From positions 1 through 13,941 of the forward strand of contig CAJUMG010000026.1 in assembly GCA_910587335.1 (NCBI GenBank): DNA of 13,941 bases. Reading direction: 5' to 3'. Origin of the DNA: an uncultured Oscillospiraceae bacterium. GTDB lineage: Bacteria; Bacillota; Clostridia; Oscillospirales; Ruminococcaceae. Shown here piece after piece: positions 1-6,772 of the stretch; position 1 is the first letter of the stretch, and every line of letters begins with the position of its first letter. The position numbers and the translations under genes are program-made. The notes beneath the pieces are model-generated. The model did no database searches and had not been told where the DNA came from. It saw only the letters and a list, made by a program, of their open reading frames with translations.

Positions 1-105
1 GAGTTGGAGGCGTATCAGCAGGACACCGATGATGTCCAGCGGTCTTTACTTAGGCGGACCGTTTCCCGTCCGCCATCCCCTCAAGGTATTCCCCGAAGTC
101 GCTTG
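1..105. other. Unassigned sequence at the rearranged edge of the island
   Basis: No gene can be supported here. On the minus strand a short open stretch at 50-100 ends in DFGEYLEGMADGKRSA and a TAA; this could be the tail of another element gene joined to the sigma-like remnant, but I do not recognise it. A 7-bp perfect inverted repeat (GGCGGAC at 53-59, GTCCGCC at 68-74) sits just before that stop codon, and a weaker 5-bp repeat lies at 21-37. The abrupt change of content at about 105 suggests a deletion junction. Confidence 0.3.
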
Positions 106-207
106 ACTAATGGTAGCTTTATCAACTCCGTGTTCACGCAATACTTTTTCTTCCGCTTCTCTCTAGATACGCCATTTCCTATCTTCACGTCCATGATTAT
201 ATGCCAT
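106..207 (-). pseudogene. Remnant of a Tn1549-type sigma-70-like ORF, early stop, 3' end lost
   Basis: Reading on the minus strand from the ATG at 205-207, the sequence gives MAYNHGREDRKWRI, then a TAG at 163-165, then REAEEKVLREHGVDKATIS. This matches from memory the start of the small sigma-70-like/HTH ORF common in Tn1549-type conjugative transposons, where a Trp sits at the stop position (TGG to TAG fits). A ribosome site (AGAGG, 8 nt before the ATG) survives. After about codon 34 the similarity ends and the frame runs on to a TAA without recognisable content, so the rest of the gene, with its DNA-binding part, has been lost by deletion or rearrangement. Intact relatives are roughly 140 residues long. 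It is probably not functional. The family name is recall; the stop and the loss of similarity are seen directly. Confidence 0.6.
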
Positions 208-629
208 TCTTTTTTCCTCTAATTTGCATTTTTTAAAATGCTAAAAACTCAAATCAGCAGGCGGTGAACGGCATCCACTCCCAGAAACAGCCCTATGGCG
301 AATTTTTACAAAAACGACAAAAGAAAATCTGCAGAGGCTATCAACCAATGCGGATATGGGCGTTATTATTTCTATTATGTAGATATTTGACATCTGTTTT
401 TAGGGTATAAGAGTGCCACGAAGAGGCAAAGATTTTTTTAACAGGTCATTCCCACTAATCCGTGGGGATATGTAGAAAGCTGCTGTTTCGTATGAGAGCA
501 ATGCGGTCACACATAGGAAATCCCTCCGAACTCAAACGAGGCTGGGGGAGAGTAGCTTGCTCATTTGGGCATGGTAAACCCGCCCACCACACGCCGTTTT
601 TTATATGGTGGGCGGGTTGCCTTAAAATT
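208..629. other. Gene-free stretch of the mobile-element remnant
   Basis: No convincing coding sequence lies here. An open frame spans 455-670 on the minus strand but runs through two strong hairpins and has poor protein character. Structures seen are a short palindrome at 226-241 (GCATTTT / AAAATGC), a 5-bp stem at 451-466 (CCCAC / GTGGG) and the long stem at 577-618, listed separately. The lower part is the 5' leader of the sigma-like remnant; the upper part is the 3' flank of the Cys-rich KTR gene. Confidence 0.5.
577..618. repeat. Perfect 13-bp inverted repeat, GC-rich stem-loop
   Basis: AACCCGCCCACCA at 577-589 pairs perfectly with TGGTGGGCGGGTT at 606-618, leaving a 16-nt loop that contains a run of six T. 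Neither side is followed by a T tract, so it is not a classic intrinsic terminator in either direction. It follows the operon terminator at 630-686 and could act as a back-up transcription block, an RNA 3'-end protector or a conserved element structure. Function is unknown. Confidence 0.6.
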
Positions 630-686
630 CTTATAAAATAAAACAGAGCCGACAAACTGTGATTTCTCACTTGTTTTTCGGCTCTG
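630..686 (-). terminator. Intrinsic terminator of the MerR/ABC/KTR operon
   Basis: On the minus strand CAGAGCCGA (678-686) and TCGGCTCTG (644-652) form a 9-bp perfect stem with a 25-nt loop, followed directly by TTTTATTTTAT. It begins 5 nt after the stop of the KTR remnant, so it would end transcripts from the ABC transporter operon. Confidence 0.75.
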
Positions 687-690
687 CGTC

Positions 691-820
691 TTATGTGTCT
701 GGCTTTTTGATGACCATTATATGTAATTCTTTTGCGTTGATTAAAGTTTCCTGCTTACATTTTGGACAATATAAAGGGAAGTTTTTCAATTAGGTAGCGT
801 ATCCATTCTGTTTCTTTCAA
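691..820 (-). pseudogene. Cysteine-rich KTR family protein, internally deleted
   Basis: The C-terminal half reads LKNFPLYCPKCKQETLIN followed by AKELHIMVIKKPDT and a TAA at 691-693. This is the typical end of the small Cys-rich KTR proteins carried by Firmicutes conjugative elements, including one of their two CPxC knuckles. The expected N-terminal start (TTG at 818-820, KETEWIR) is present in a different frame 15 nt after the permease stop. The segment with the first Cys pair, expected between WIR and LKN, is missing, and a TAA stands just before the LKN part. So the gene has suffered an internal deletion that also broke the frame. Intact relatives are about 55-65 residues and have no firmly known function; the Cys pairs suggest metal binding. 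It is placed as the last gene of the MerR/ABC operon. Confidence 0.65.
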
Positions 821-835
821 ATTTGTACCCCCAAG

Positions 836-1552
836 TTAATTAGATTCTTGTTTTTTCAAAAGAAAACCACACACAATAATTGCTACCCCAAGTACAAGTA
901 TTAAGTACCATATATTTTCAATCTGAAAGCCATCATCTATCATTAACTTATATCCCCAAGAAGCAGGAAATATTTTTCCAACCATCCCAAAGGTTTTAGG
1001 GAGTAGCTCAATCGGAAACATAATGCCCGACAGCATAATTGACGGTAAAAATACAAGTTGTGCAATCATTGTCAGCTTTGCTTGATTTTTTACAACTAAT
1101 CCAAGGATACTTCCTATACTCAAGGATACAATCACATAGACAGCAAGTGCCATAAAAAATAGCGGCAGGTTACTCGGCAAAGTTGCTTCAAAAAGAATAG
1201 GGGCAAGCAAAACTATAATAATACACATCATCAGCAAATGAACAAATGCAGAAATAGCCATTGTAATTAATCCTAAATAAAGAGGTACTCCGTTCGCTTT
1301 ATAAACCTTTTTGATGTCACTACCATAAGTTTCAATCAAAGATGGGGGCAACCCGATAAATGCTCCCATTGATACACCCATTACAATCATTGATGGTATC
1401 AAAGTATCTTTCATTTCAGGCATTACCGAAGTAAAAATACCACCCATCAGCAGGAAAAAAATAAGAGGAACGACATAACAGGTAACGAGCAAAGATTTAC
1501 TCCTTATGTCCAATCTCCATTGTAATGCTACACCATACAAAAAAGCATTCAT
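836..1552 (-). CDS. ABC-2 type transporter permease
   Basis: A 238-residue integral membrane protein with about six hydrophobic segments (roughly residues 21-40, 51-70, 90-118, 130-153, 163-180 and 213-232). This is the usual layout and length of an ABC-2 permease in which two copies, or one copy with a partner, form the channel. A conserved-looking loop (MLSGIMFPIELLP, about 173-185) precedes the last membrane segment, as in many drug or lipid exporters of this class. Its ATG overlaps the stop of the ATPase gene by 4 nt (ATGA), so the two are translationally coupled and surely work together. The cargo is unknown; the linked MerR regulator with a possible drug-binding domain makes export of an antibiotic or other toxic compound plausible, but this is inference. 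No frameshift or truncation is seen, unlike the neighbouring element genes. Confidence 0.88.
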   Translation of the reverse strand: MNAFLYGVALQWRLDIRSKSLLVTCYVVPLIFFLLMGGIFTSVMPEMKDTLIPSMIVMGVSMGAFIGLPPSLIETYGSDIKKVYKANGVPLYLGLITMAISAFVHLLMMCIIIVLLAPILFEATLPSNLPLFFMALAVYVIVSLSIGSILGLVVKNQAKLTMIAQLVFLPSIMLSGIMFPIELLPKTFGMVGKIFPASWGYKLMIDDGFQIENIWYLILVLGVAIIVCGFLLKKQESN

Positions 1553-2364
1553 TTTTCCACCCTCCTTGCTATCTCCATAAAATGCTGTTCAAGTGTACCT
1601 CTATCCACCTTAATATCTAAGACCTTTATCTCTTTTTGCTTTAATTCTCCAAGCAAAGACAATAACACATCTTCAATACTGTCAGCTTCAATGGTTTCAG
1701 TTCCACGCTCTGTTTTAATATGAATAAAATACTTTTTTCCTATTGTATCAGTTAGTTCTGAAGCCGTTCCACAAAATGCGATTTTACCATCGTTCAAAAT
1801 AGCAATTCTATCGCACAGAGTTTCAACTTCTGCCATATCGTGACTTGCTAATACAACCGTTTTACCCTGCGATTTCAATTTGCGTATTTGATTGTGCAAA
1901 GACAATCTACCCTCTACATCTAAACCCGCTGTTGGTTCATCGAGAAAAATAATATCGGGATTACTGACAAGGGCAAGTGCCAAATGCAACCGCCTTTTTT
2001 GCCCCGTAGACAGCTGTCCATACTGCTTTTTCTCAATTTCTTGAAGTCTCAAAGAGTGAATTAAAGTGCCATCTATTTTAACATTGCTCCACTTTGAAAA
2101 TAAGCGCATAGCCTCCATCGGCTTGATATGGGCAGGTAATGAAGATGATTGCAGTTGGATTCCCATTGTTCCGTTGACAGTAATTGTTCCGCTTTCATAT
2201 TTTTTCAAACCTTCAATACATTCCAATGCTGTTGTTTTTCCTGCACCGTTAATACCAAGTAAGGCGAAGATTTCCCCTTTCTCTATTTGAAAACCAATTT
2301 CCTTTAAGATGGTGTGACCGCCATAACTTTTCCTTAAACAATCAACCCGGATAGCTTTATTCAT
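1549..2364 (-). CDS. ABC transporter ATP-binding protein
   Basis: A 271-residue nucleotide-binding subunit with all key motifs: Walker A GINGAGKTT (37-45), a Q-loop Gln near 70-72, signature LSTGQ (118-122), Walker B IIFLDEP (138-144) and the switch His in ASHD (175). The last 70 residues form the C-terminal extension usual in ABC-2 exporter ATPases. The start at 2362-2364 is chosen because GGGGG lies 6 nt upstream; a longer frame opening at 2379 would place this ribosome site inside the gene. The start overlaps the MerR stop by 8 nt and the stop overlaps the permease start by 4 nt. It should power the permease at 836-1552 in exporting an unknown substrate. The sequence looks intact and functional. 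Confidence 0.92.
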   Translation of the reverse strand: MNKAIRVDCLRKSYGGHTILKEIGFQIEKGEIFALLGINGAGKTTALECIEGLKKYESGTITVNGTMGIQLQSSSLPAHIKPMEAMRLFSKWSNVKIDGTLIHSLRLQEIEKKQYGQLSTGQKRRLHLALALVSNPDIIFLDEPTAGLDVEGRLSLHNQIRKLKSQGKTVVLASHDMAEVETLCDRIAILNDGKIAFCGTASELTDTIGKKYFIHIKTERGTETIEADSIEDVLLSLLGELKQKEIKVLDIKVDRGTLEQHFMEIARRVEK

Positions 2365-3160
2365 TTTGTACCCCCTCAAATGGATTTACTCCAATACTTG
2401 AAAAATAGATTTCCAAAGCAGGCTCTAAATAAGCACTGACAATTGATTGTTTTTTCTCCCAGTCATTATCCGCATTTTCAAAGTTTCCGATTTCCACTAA
2501 TTTAGGAAGCATACTCATATCACCATTTGTAAATTCAACAATCAAATCCCAGTATGCTTTTGTAAGCTGCTGGCATCTTTCGCTTTCAGGTGGTACATTC
2601 TCCTTTTGAAGTTGTAAGATTTCATCACTCAAATGATTAAATCTATCCATAAAATCTAAACCACTTTCTTTATCAAATCGGCAGCGAATGTGGTCAAGTG
2701 TTTCGTCGTCAAACTTCTTAATCAGATAATAATACTCATTGTTCATCTGAAGATTCACAATAATATCCGCATATTTTTTGAAATCCACCGTCTGCATTTG
2801 CAGCACTTCTGTCTGTAGCTGTTCTATGGCAGCCAAGGAATCAGAAAGCCGTTCTATTTTTTTGCGAATATCGTTTGCCTGTTCTGCCAACGCATTTGCC
2901 ACATCAACAGGCGTATCCAAAGAAATCAACCTTCCCTTTATGTCACTCAAAGAAAATCCTAAAGACTTCAAAGAGATAATTTGATGCAAAAGAACTAAGT
3001 CCTTATTTGTATAAAGCCTGCGGCCTCCCTCGCTCTCTGCCGATGGTGTAAGAAGCCCCTCTTTGTCATAATATTGCAGGGTACGCACGGTAACACCAAA
3101 TTTTTTTGCTGCTTCACCTACAGTCATATACCTCTGCGGTATTGCTTTGTATTTTGCCAT
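2357..3160 (-). CDS. MerR-family transcriptional regulator with a TipAS-like C-terminal domain
   Basis: A 267-residue regulator. Residues 11-30 (YMTVGEAAKKFGVTVRTLQY) form the MerR helix-turn-helix, followed by the wing (GGRRLYTNKDL, about 45-55) and a long dimerisation helix (about 86-125). Residues 150-267 form a helical effector domain that resembles TipAS antibiotic-sensing domains in length and position; this is tentative. The start at 3158-3160 is chosen because AGGAGG lies about 10 nt upstream; an earlier in-frame ATG at 3194-3196 lies inside the probable promoter. It is the first gene of a three-gene operon with an ABC exporter. By analogy with BmrR or TipA it should bind its own promoter and, when a ligand is bound, twist the DNA to raise transcription of the transporter. 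The ligand is unknown. Confidence 0.88.
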   Translation of the reverse strand: MAKYKAIPQRYMTVGEAAKKFGVTVRTLQYYDKEGLLTPSAESEGGRRLYTNKDLVLLHQIISLKSLGFSLSDIKGRLISLDTPVDVANALAEQANDIRKKIERLSDSLAAIEQLQTEVLQMQTVDFKKYADIIVNLQMNNEYYYLIKKFDDETLDHIRCRFDKESGLDFMDRFNHLSDEILQLQKENVPPESERCQQLTKAYWDLIVEFTNGDMSMLPKLVEIGNFENADNDWEKKQSIVSAYLEPALEIYFSSIGVNPFEGVQNE

Positions 3161-3180
3161 CTTGATAGCACCTCCTATGG

Positions 3181-3211
3181 CTATATTGTAGCTCATTACG
3201 CTGCGTCACAA
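3181..3211 (-). promoter_or_regulatory. Likely promoter and MerR operator of the regulator/ABC operon
   Basis: On the minus strand a -35-like TTGTGA (3206-3211) is followed by the 9-bp palindrome ACGCAGCGT (3198-3206) and by AT-rich -10 candidates: TACAAT at 3185-3190 (15-bp spacer), CAATAT at 3183-3188 (17 bp) and ATATAG at 3181-3186 (19 bp). MerR-family promoters typically have a 19-bp spacer with the operator dyad inside it, which this arrangement allows. It begins about 20 nt upstream of the chosen MerR start. The exact -10 is not certain. Confidence 0.5.
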
Positions 3212-3360
3212 GCAAGACTTTTTCAAAAAAATTTTGTGGTCAAGATTTCTCCTTGCCGCCGTTGATTGCCTATGCGAGGATAATCTCATTATTCATAATC
3301 CTCCTTGCACCTGTGATGTTTATCTGTTCTATGAGCATTTCAAAAATTTATGGGGATTTA

Positions 3361-3410
3361 GGGGCTTTTGCCCCTAACAAGCGAATTTGGCTAACCAAAT
3401 TCAGTGCTTG
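3361..3410. other. oriT-like cluster of inverted repeats
   Basis: GAATTTGG (3383-3390) and CCAAATTC (3395-3402) form a perfect 8-bp inverted repeat around CTAA. It is flanked by an outer pair CAAGC (3378-3382) and GCTTG (3406-3410), and preceded by the hairpin GGGGC-TTTT-GCCCC (3361-3374). An inverted repeat followed closely by a unique stretch (GTAAGACC, from 3411) is the usual build of a relaxase recognition and nick site, and the surrounding remnants are from a conjugative element. No relaxase gene is in the window and I cannot match the nick site to a named family. Confidence 0.35.
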
Positions 3411-3469
3411 GTAAGACCTAACAGGGTTTTTGTAGACATAGCAAAATTATCTTGTAAAAATAAAGAAAT

Positions 3470-3500
3470 TGAGTGATTTTCGTGTAGCGAAAATCACTCA
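3470..3500 (-). terminator. Perfect 13-bp stem-loop, possible terminator of the coiled-coil ORF
   Basis: TGAGTGATTTTCG (3470-3482) pairs perfectly with CGAAAATCACTCA (3488-3500) around a 5-nt loop. Read on the minus strand, the stem is followed by AATTTCTTTATTTTT, a T-rich tail, about 50 nt after the stop of the remnant at 3552. It may therefore have been that gene's terminator. Confidence 0.5.
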
Positions 3501-3551
3501 GTTCTGAATAAGCTTTAGTTAAAATTTTCTTTGCAAACACAAAGAATGGTA

Positions 3552-3870
3552 TCAATTATTAGGACACACAAGGTACAAAGTATCTGCATCAATATCATCT
3601 TGCTGTTGCCGTTTTTTGTCTTCTTGCCCTTGTTTTTTGCGTAATTTTTCTTCTTCATTACACAACTTCTTTTCTTCAGATGCAATTTCCCCGTCTTTCT
3701 GTGCTATCATTTTATCAATAGCGGCAATTTCTTTTTCCGCCTTTTCGATTTCAGATGTTTTTGAACGAATTTAACTGTTTTACAATCCGACAAAAACGCT
3801 CTTGTGCTTGTTTATCAATCTCGGAGAGATATTCATTAAGCTCTCCGTCATTACAAATACGTATAAATGC
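3552..3870 (-). pseudogene. Frameshifted remnant of a mobile-element protein with a charged coiled coil
   Basis: On the minus strand one frame reads GELNEYLSEIDKQAQERF and on to NSFKNI before a TGA. The next frame then reads KTSEIEKAEKEIAAIDKMI and a long Lys/Glu/Gln-rich helix ending DADTLYLVCPNN with a TGA at 3552-3554. Removing one A from the A5 tract at 3758-3762 joins the two into a single frame of about 105 codons, so a homopolymer frameshift is the simplest reading. The first part recalls the middle of TnpV-type element proteins (…YLADIDKQAQERF…); the charged tail is not typical of TnpV, and I cannot name the family. The N-terminus is missing: the frame runs into the uvrA downstream hairpin. 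It is probably a dead fragment of the conjugative element. Confidence 0.45.
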
Positions 3871-3908
3871 CGCAAGAGACACTTCACATAAGGAAGTGTC
3901 CCTTGCGG
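3870..3908 (-). terminator. Long hairpin after uvrA, probable terminator at the island border
   Basis: CCGCAAG-A-GACACTTC (3870-3885) pairs with GAAGTGTC-C-CTTGCGG (3893-3908): 15 pairs and one mismatch around a 7-nt loop. It starts 24 nt after the uvrA stop. The minus-strand flank (GCATTTATACGTATTTG) is only moderately T-rich, and the plus-strand flank (TTCCGTTTTATTTG) is similar, so it may act in both directions. The mobile-element remnant begins directly on its far side. Confidence 0.6.
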
Positions 3909-3932
3909 TTCCGTTTTATTTGAGAAAGGGAG

Positions 3933-6755
3933 CTATTTCAACAAATCCTTTAAATACTGTCCAGTATAGGATTGTTCGCATTTTACCAATTCCTCAGGTG
4001 TACCGCAAAAAACAATTTGGCCGCCGTTGTCGCCACCTTCCGGTCCTAGATCAATCAAATAATCAGCGGTTTTAATGACATCTAGGTTATGCTCAATGAA
4101 AATAACCGTATTTCCAGCGTCGACCAAAGTCTGTAATACCTCTATCAGCTTATGAACATCCGCTGTATGGAGTCCGGTGGTAGGCTCATCTAAAATATAG
4201 ATTGTCTTGCCTGTGGGCTTACGACAGAGCTCCGCCGCCAGCTTAACTCGCTGAGCCTCGCCGCCGGACAAAGTAGTAGCAGGTTGCCCAATCTTAATAT
4301 AACCAAGGCCAACGTCAAACAAAGTCTGCAATTTTCGTTTGATTTTAGGAAGATTATCGAAGAATGATAGACCTTCTTCCACCGTCATCTCCAGAACGTC
4401 GTAAATGCTTTTGTCCCTATACTTTACCTCTAAAGTCTCACGATTATAGCGCTTGCCTTTACATACCTCACAAGGGACAAAAATATCTGGAAGAAAATGC
4501 ATCTCAATTTTAATAATTCCATCGCCTTCACAGGCTTCGCACCGTCCTCCTTTTACATTAAAGGAAAAACGACTAGAGGTATATCCATGCATTTTCGCCT
4601 GATTGGTTGAAGCAAAAAGATTTCGGATATCCGTAAAAACTCCGGTATATGTGGCGGGATTTGAACGGGGAGTCCGACCGATAGGGGACTGGTCGATTTC
4701 AATTACTTTATCCAGCTGATCGATCCCCAATATATCCTGATGCTTTCCAGGACGAATGCGCGCCCCGTTCAGGTCGCCTGCTAAACGTTTATACAAAATT
4801 TCATTGATTAGCGAGGACTTTCCCGAGCCAGAAACGCCAGTAACACCAGTAAAGGTCCCCAACGGAATTTTCACTGAAATATTTTTTAGATTATTCTCTG
4901 TTGCCCCAACAATTTCGATAAATTTTCCATTTCCTTTTCGGCGGACAGAAGGTACCTCAACCTTTCTTTTACCGGATAGATATTGACCGGTGATAGAGCC
5001 TTGACAGGAAAGTATATCATCTAGGGTGCCGGCACAAACCACTTCGCCGCCATGCACGCCGGCCCCAGGACCAATATCCACAATGTAATCGGACGCACGC
5101 ATCGTATCTTCGTCATGCTCAACCACAATTAGAGTATTGCCAATATCTCGCAGGCGTTTTAATGTAGAAATGAGCTTATGATTATCCCTTTGATGCAGGC
5201 CAATACTCGGTTCATCCAAAATATAAAGGACACCCATTAAAGAGGATCCGATCTGAGTAGCCAGCCGGATTCTCTGACTCTCTCCACCAGACAGGGTGCT
5301 GGCCGATCTGGCAAGGGTCAGATATTCCAGACCTACGCTTTGTAAAAATCCCAAACGCGCGCGAATTTCTTTCAAAATTTGTGCGGAAATCATTTTTTGA
5401 CGGTCGGTTAACTGCAAAGAGTCCAGAAAATCTAAAGCCTGCACAATGGACATCCGGCAAAAATCAGAGATATTTTTATCCCCAATGGTAACAGCTAAAT
5501 ATGCAGGCTTTAACCGGTGGCCATGACAGTCTGGACATTCCTCTGAGCTCATTAAAGAGACAATATCATTTCGGACCCAGTTACTGGTTGTTGTGCGGAA
5601 CCGGCGTTCCAAATTGTTAATAATTCCTTCGAAATCGGTGGTAAAGCTGCTTCCACGATTGCCAGATTCCCGCTGTACAGTGATTTTTTCACCATGATTG
5701 CCGTAAAGAATAATGTCCTGAATCTCGTTTGGAAGCTGACCAAATGGTGTGTCCAAACTAAAATGATAATGCTTTGCTAGCGCTTCGAAATAGCTTTGGA
5801 CCAAACCGCCCTCAGCAAAATACCAGCCGCTGGCGCGAATGGCTCCATCGCGAATGCTGCGGCTTTGATCAGGGATAACCAACGCTGGATCCACCTTCAT
5901 AAAGGTGCCAAGGCCCGTACATTTTTCACAAGCGCCGGCAGGATTGTTAAATGAGAACATGCGAGGGGAGAGGTCCTCGATACTGATACCATGATCTGGG
6001 CAGGCATAATTCTGTGAAAAGAGGATTTCTTCGCCGTCTATAACATCGGCTAAAACAAGACCGCCGGATATAGCCATAGAAGCCTCCAGAGAATCAGACA
6101 GACGAGAACGAACGTCAGCTTTTAAAATCAGGCGGTCAACGACAATTTCGATAAAGTGCTTTTTATTCTTTTCTAGCTTGATATCTTCAGAAAGATCATA
6201 CAAAATACCATCTACACGTACACGGACAAAACCAGATCGTTTAGCATTTTCAAATTCTTTTTTGTGTTCGCCTTTTCTTCCGCGTACAACAGGGGCTAAA
6301 ACCTGAATGCGAGAGCCCTCTGGCAACGCCATAATTTGGTCAACCATCTGATCAACCGTTTGCTGTTCAATAACCCGCCCGCAAATAGGGCAATGGGGAA
6401 TACCGATTCGGGCATAAAGTAAACGGAGATAATCGTAAATTTCTGTAACCGTACCCACAGTAGAACGGGGATTTTTGGAAGTGGTTTTCTGGTCAATAGA
6501 AATAGCAGGCGAAAGCCCTTCAATGCTGTCGACATCTGGTTTTTCCATCTGACCTAAAAACATGCGTGCATAAGAGGAAAGACTTTCCACGTAACGGCGT
6601 TGTCCATCGGCGTAGATTGTATCGAAAGCTAGGGAAGATTTTCCGGAACCAGAAAGTCCGGTAAAGACGATAAATTTATCCCTTGGAAGCTCTAAATCAA
6701 CATTTTTCAAATTGTGCTCTCTTGCACCTTTGATGACAATTTTGTCCAAAGCCAT
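3933..6755 (-). CDS. uvrA: UvrABC system protein A, excinuclease ATPase
   Basis: UvrA is the damage-sensing ATPase of nucleotide excision repair; as a dimer it loads UvrB onto distorted DNA. The 940-residue length is normal. It has two ABC halves: Walker A GLSGSGKS (33-40) and GVSGSGKS (640-647), signatures LSGGE (488-492 and 829-833) and Walker B ILDEP near 512-516 and 854-858. Zinc-binding Cys groups are seen at C252/C276/C279, C407/C410 and in the C-terminal finger C739/C742/C762/C765 needed for damage binding. The signature sequence TTSKNPRSTVGTVTEIYDYLRLLYAR (about 91-116) is also typical. The ATG at 6753-6755 has GGAGGGG 8 nt upstream. The gene follows uvrB by 17 nt and must share its LexA-controlled promoter. 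No key residue is missing. Confidence 0.98.
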   Translation of the reverse strand: MALDKIVIKGAREHNLKNVDLELPRDKFIVFTGLSGSGKSSLAFDTIYADGQRRYVESLSSYARMFLGQMEKPDVDSIEGLSPAISIDQKTTSKNPRSTVGTVTEIYDYLRLLYARIGIPHCPICGRVIEQQTVDQMVDQIMALPEGSRIQVLAPVVRGRKGEHKKEFENAKRSGFVRVRVDGILYDLSEDIKLEKNKKHFIEIVVDRLILKADVRSRLSDSLEASMAISGGLVLADVIDGEEILFSQNYACPDHGISIEDLSPRMFSFNNPAGACEKCTGLGTFMKVDPALVIPDQSRSIRDGAIRASGWYFAEGGLVQSYFEALAKHYHFSLDTPFGQLPNEIQDIILYGNHGEKITVQRESGNRGSSFTTDFEGIINNLERRFRTTTSNWVRNDIVSLMSSEECPDCHGHRLKPAYLAVTIGDKNISDFCRMSIVQALDFLDSLQLTDRQKMISAQILKEIRARLGFLQSVGLEYLTLARSASTLSGGESQRIRLATQIGSSLMGVLYILDEPSIGLHQRDNHKLISTLKRLRDIGNTLIVVEHDEDTMRASDYIVDIGPGAGVHGGEVVCAGTLDDILSCQGSITGQYLSGKRKVEVPSVRRKGNGKFIEIVGATENNLKNISVKIPLGTFTGVTGVSGSGKSSLINEILYKRLAGDLNGARIRPGKHQDILGIDQLDKVIEIDQSPIGRTPRSNPATYTGVFTDIRNLFASTNQAKMHGYTSSRFSFNVKGGRCEACEGDGIIKIEMHFLPDIFVPCEVCKGKRYNRETLEVKYRDKSIYDVLEMTVEEGLSFFDNLPKIKRKLQTLFDVGLGYIKIGQPATTLSGGEAQRVKLAAELCRKPTGKTIYILDEPTTGLHTADVHKLIEVLQTLVDAGNTVIFIEHNLDVIKTADYLIDLGPEGGDNGGQIVFCGTPEELVKCEQSYTGQYLKDLLK

Positions 6756-6772
6756 TGAAATTCCCCTCCGCT

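Larger units (their letters stand above)
3212..3551. other. Gene-free stretch of the element with several hairpins
   Basis: No gene can be supported here. On the minus strand AAGGAGG precedes an ATG that gives only an 8-codon frame (stop at about 3271). The stretch holds an imperfect 9-bp repeat (3276-3284 / 3295-3303), the oriT-like repeats at 3361-3410 and a strong hairpin at 3470-3500, the latter two listed separately. Low GC and density of repeats fit the non-coding transfer region of a mobile element. Confidence 0.4.

Noticed and set aside
360..420. TTGACA and TATAAG on the plus strand near 388-410 as a promoter
   Set aside because: The spacer is only about 13 bp and no plus-strand gene follows.
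455..670. 71-codon open frame on the minus strand with a start near 670
   Set aside because: It runs through the operon terminator and the perfect 13-bp stem and has no domain or ribosome site. The conservation I recall for it is better explained by the DNA/RNA structures.
3276..3303. Imperfect 9-bp inverted repeat with a nearby AAGGAGG and ATG as a small gene or attenuator
   Set aside because: The frame is only 8 codons and the stem has a mismatch and a weak loop; there is too little to call.
3755..4075. 106-codon plus-strand open frame across the uvrA end
   Set aside because: It lies antisense to the uvrA C-terminus and to the coiled-coil remnant and has no protein character of its own.
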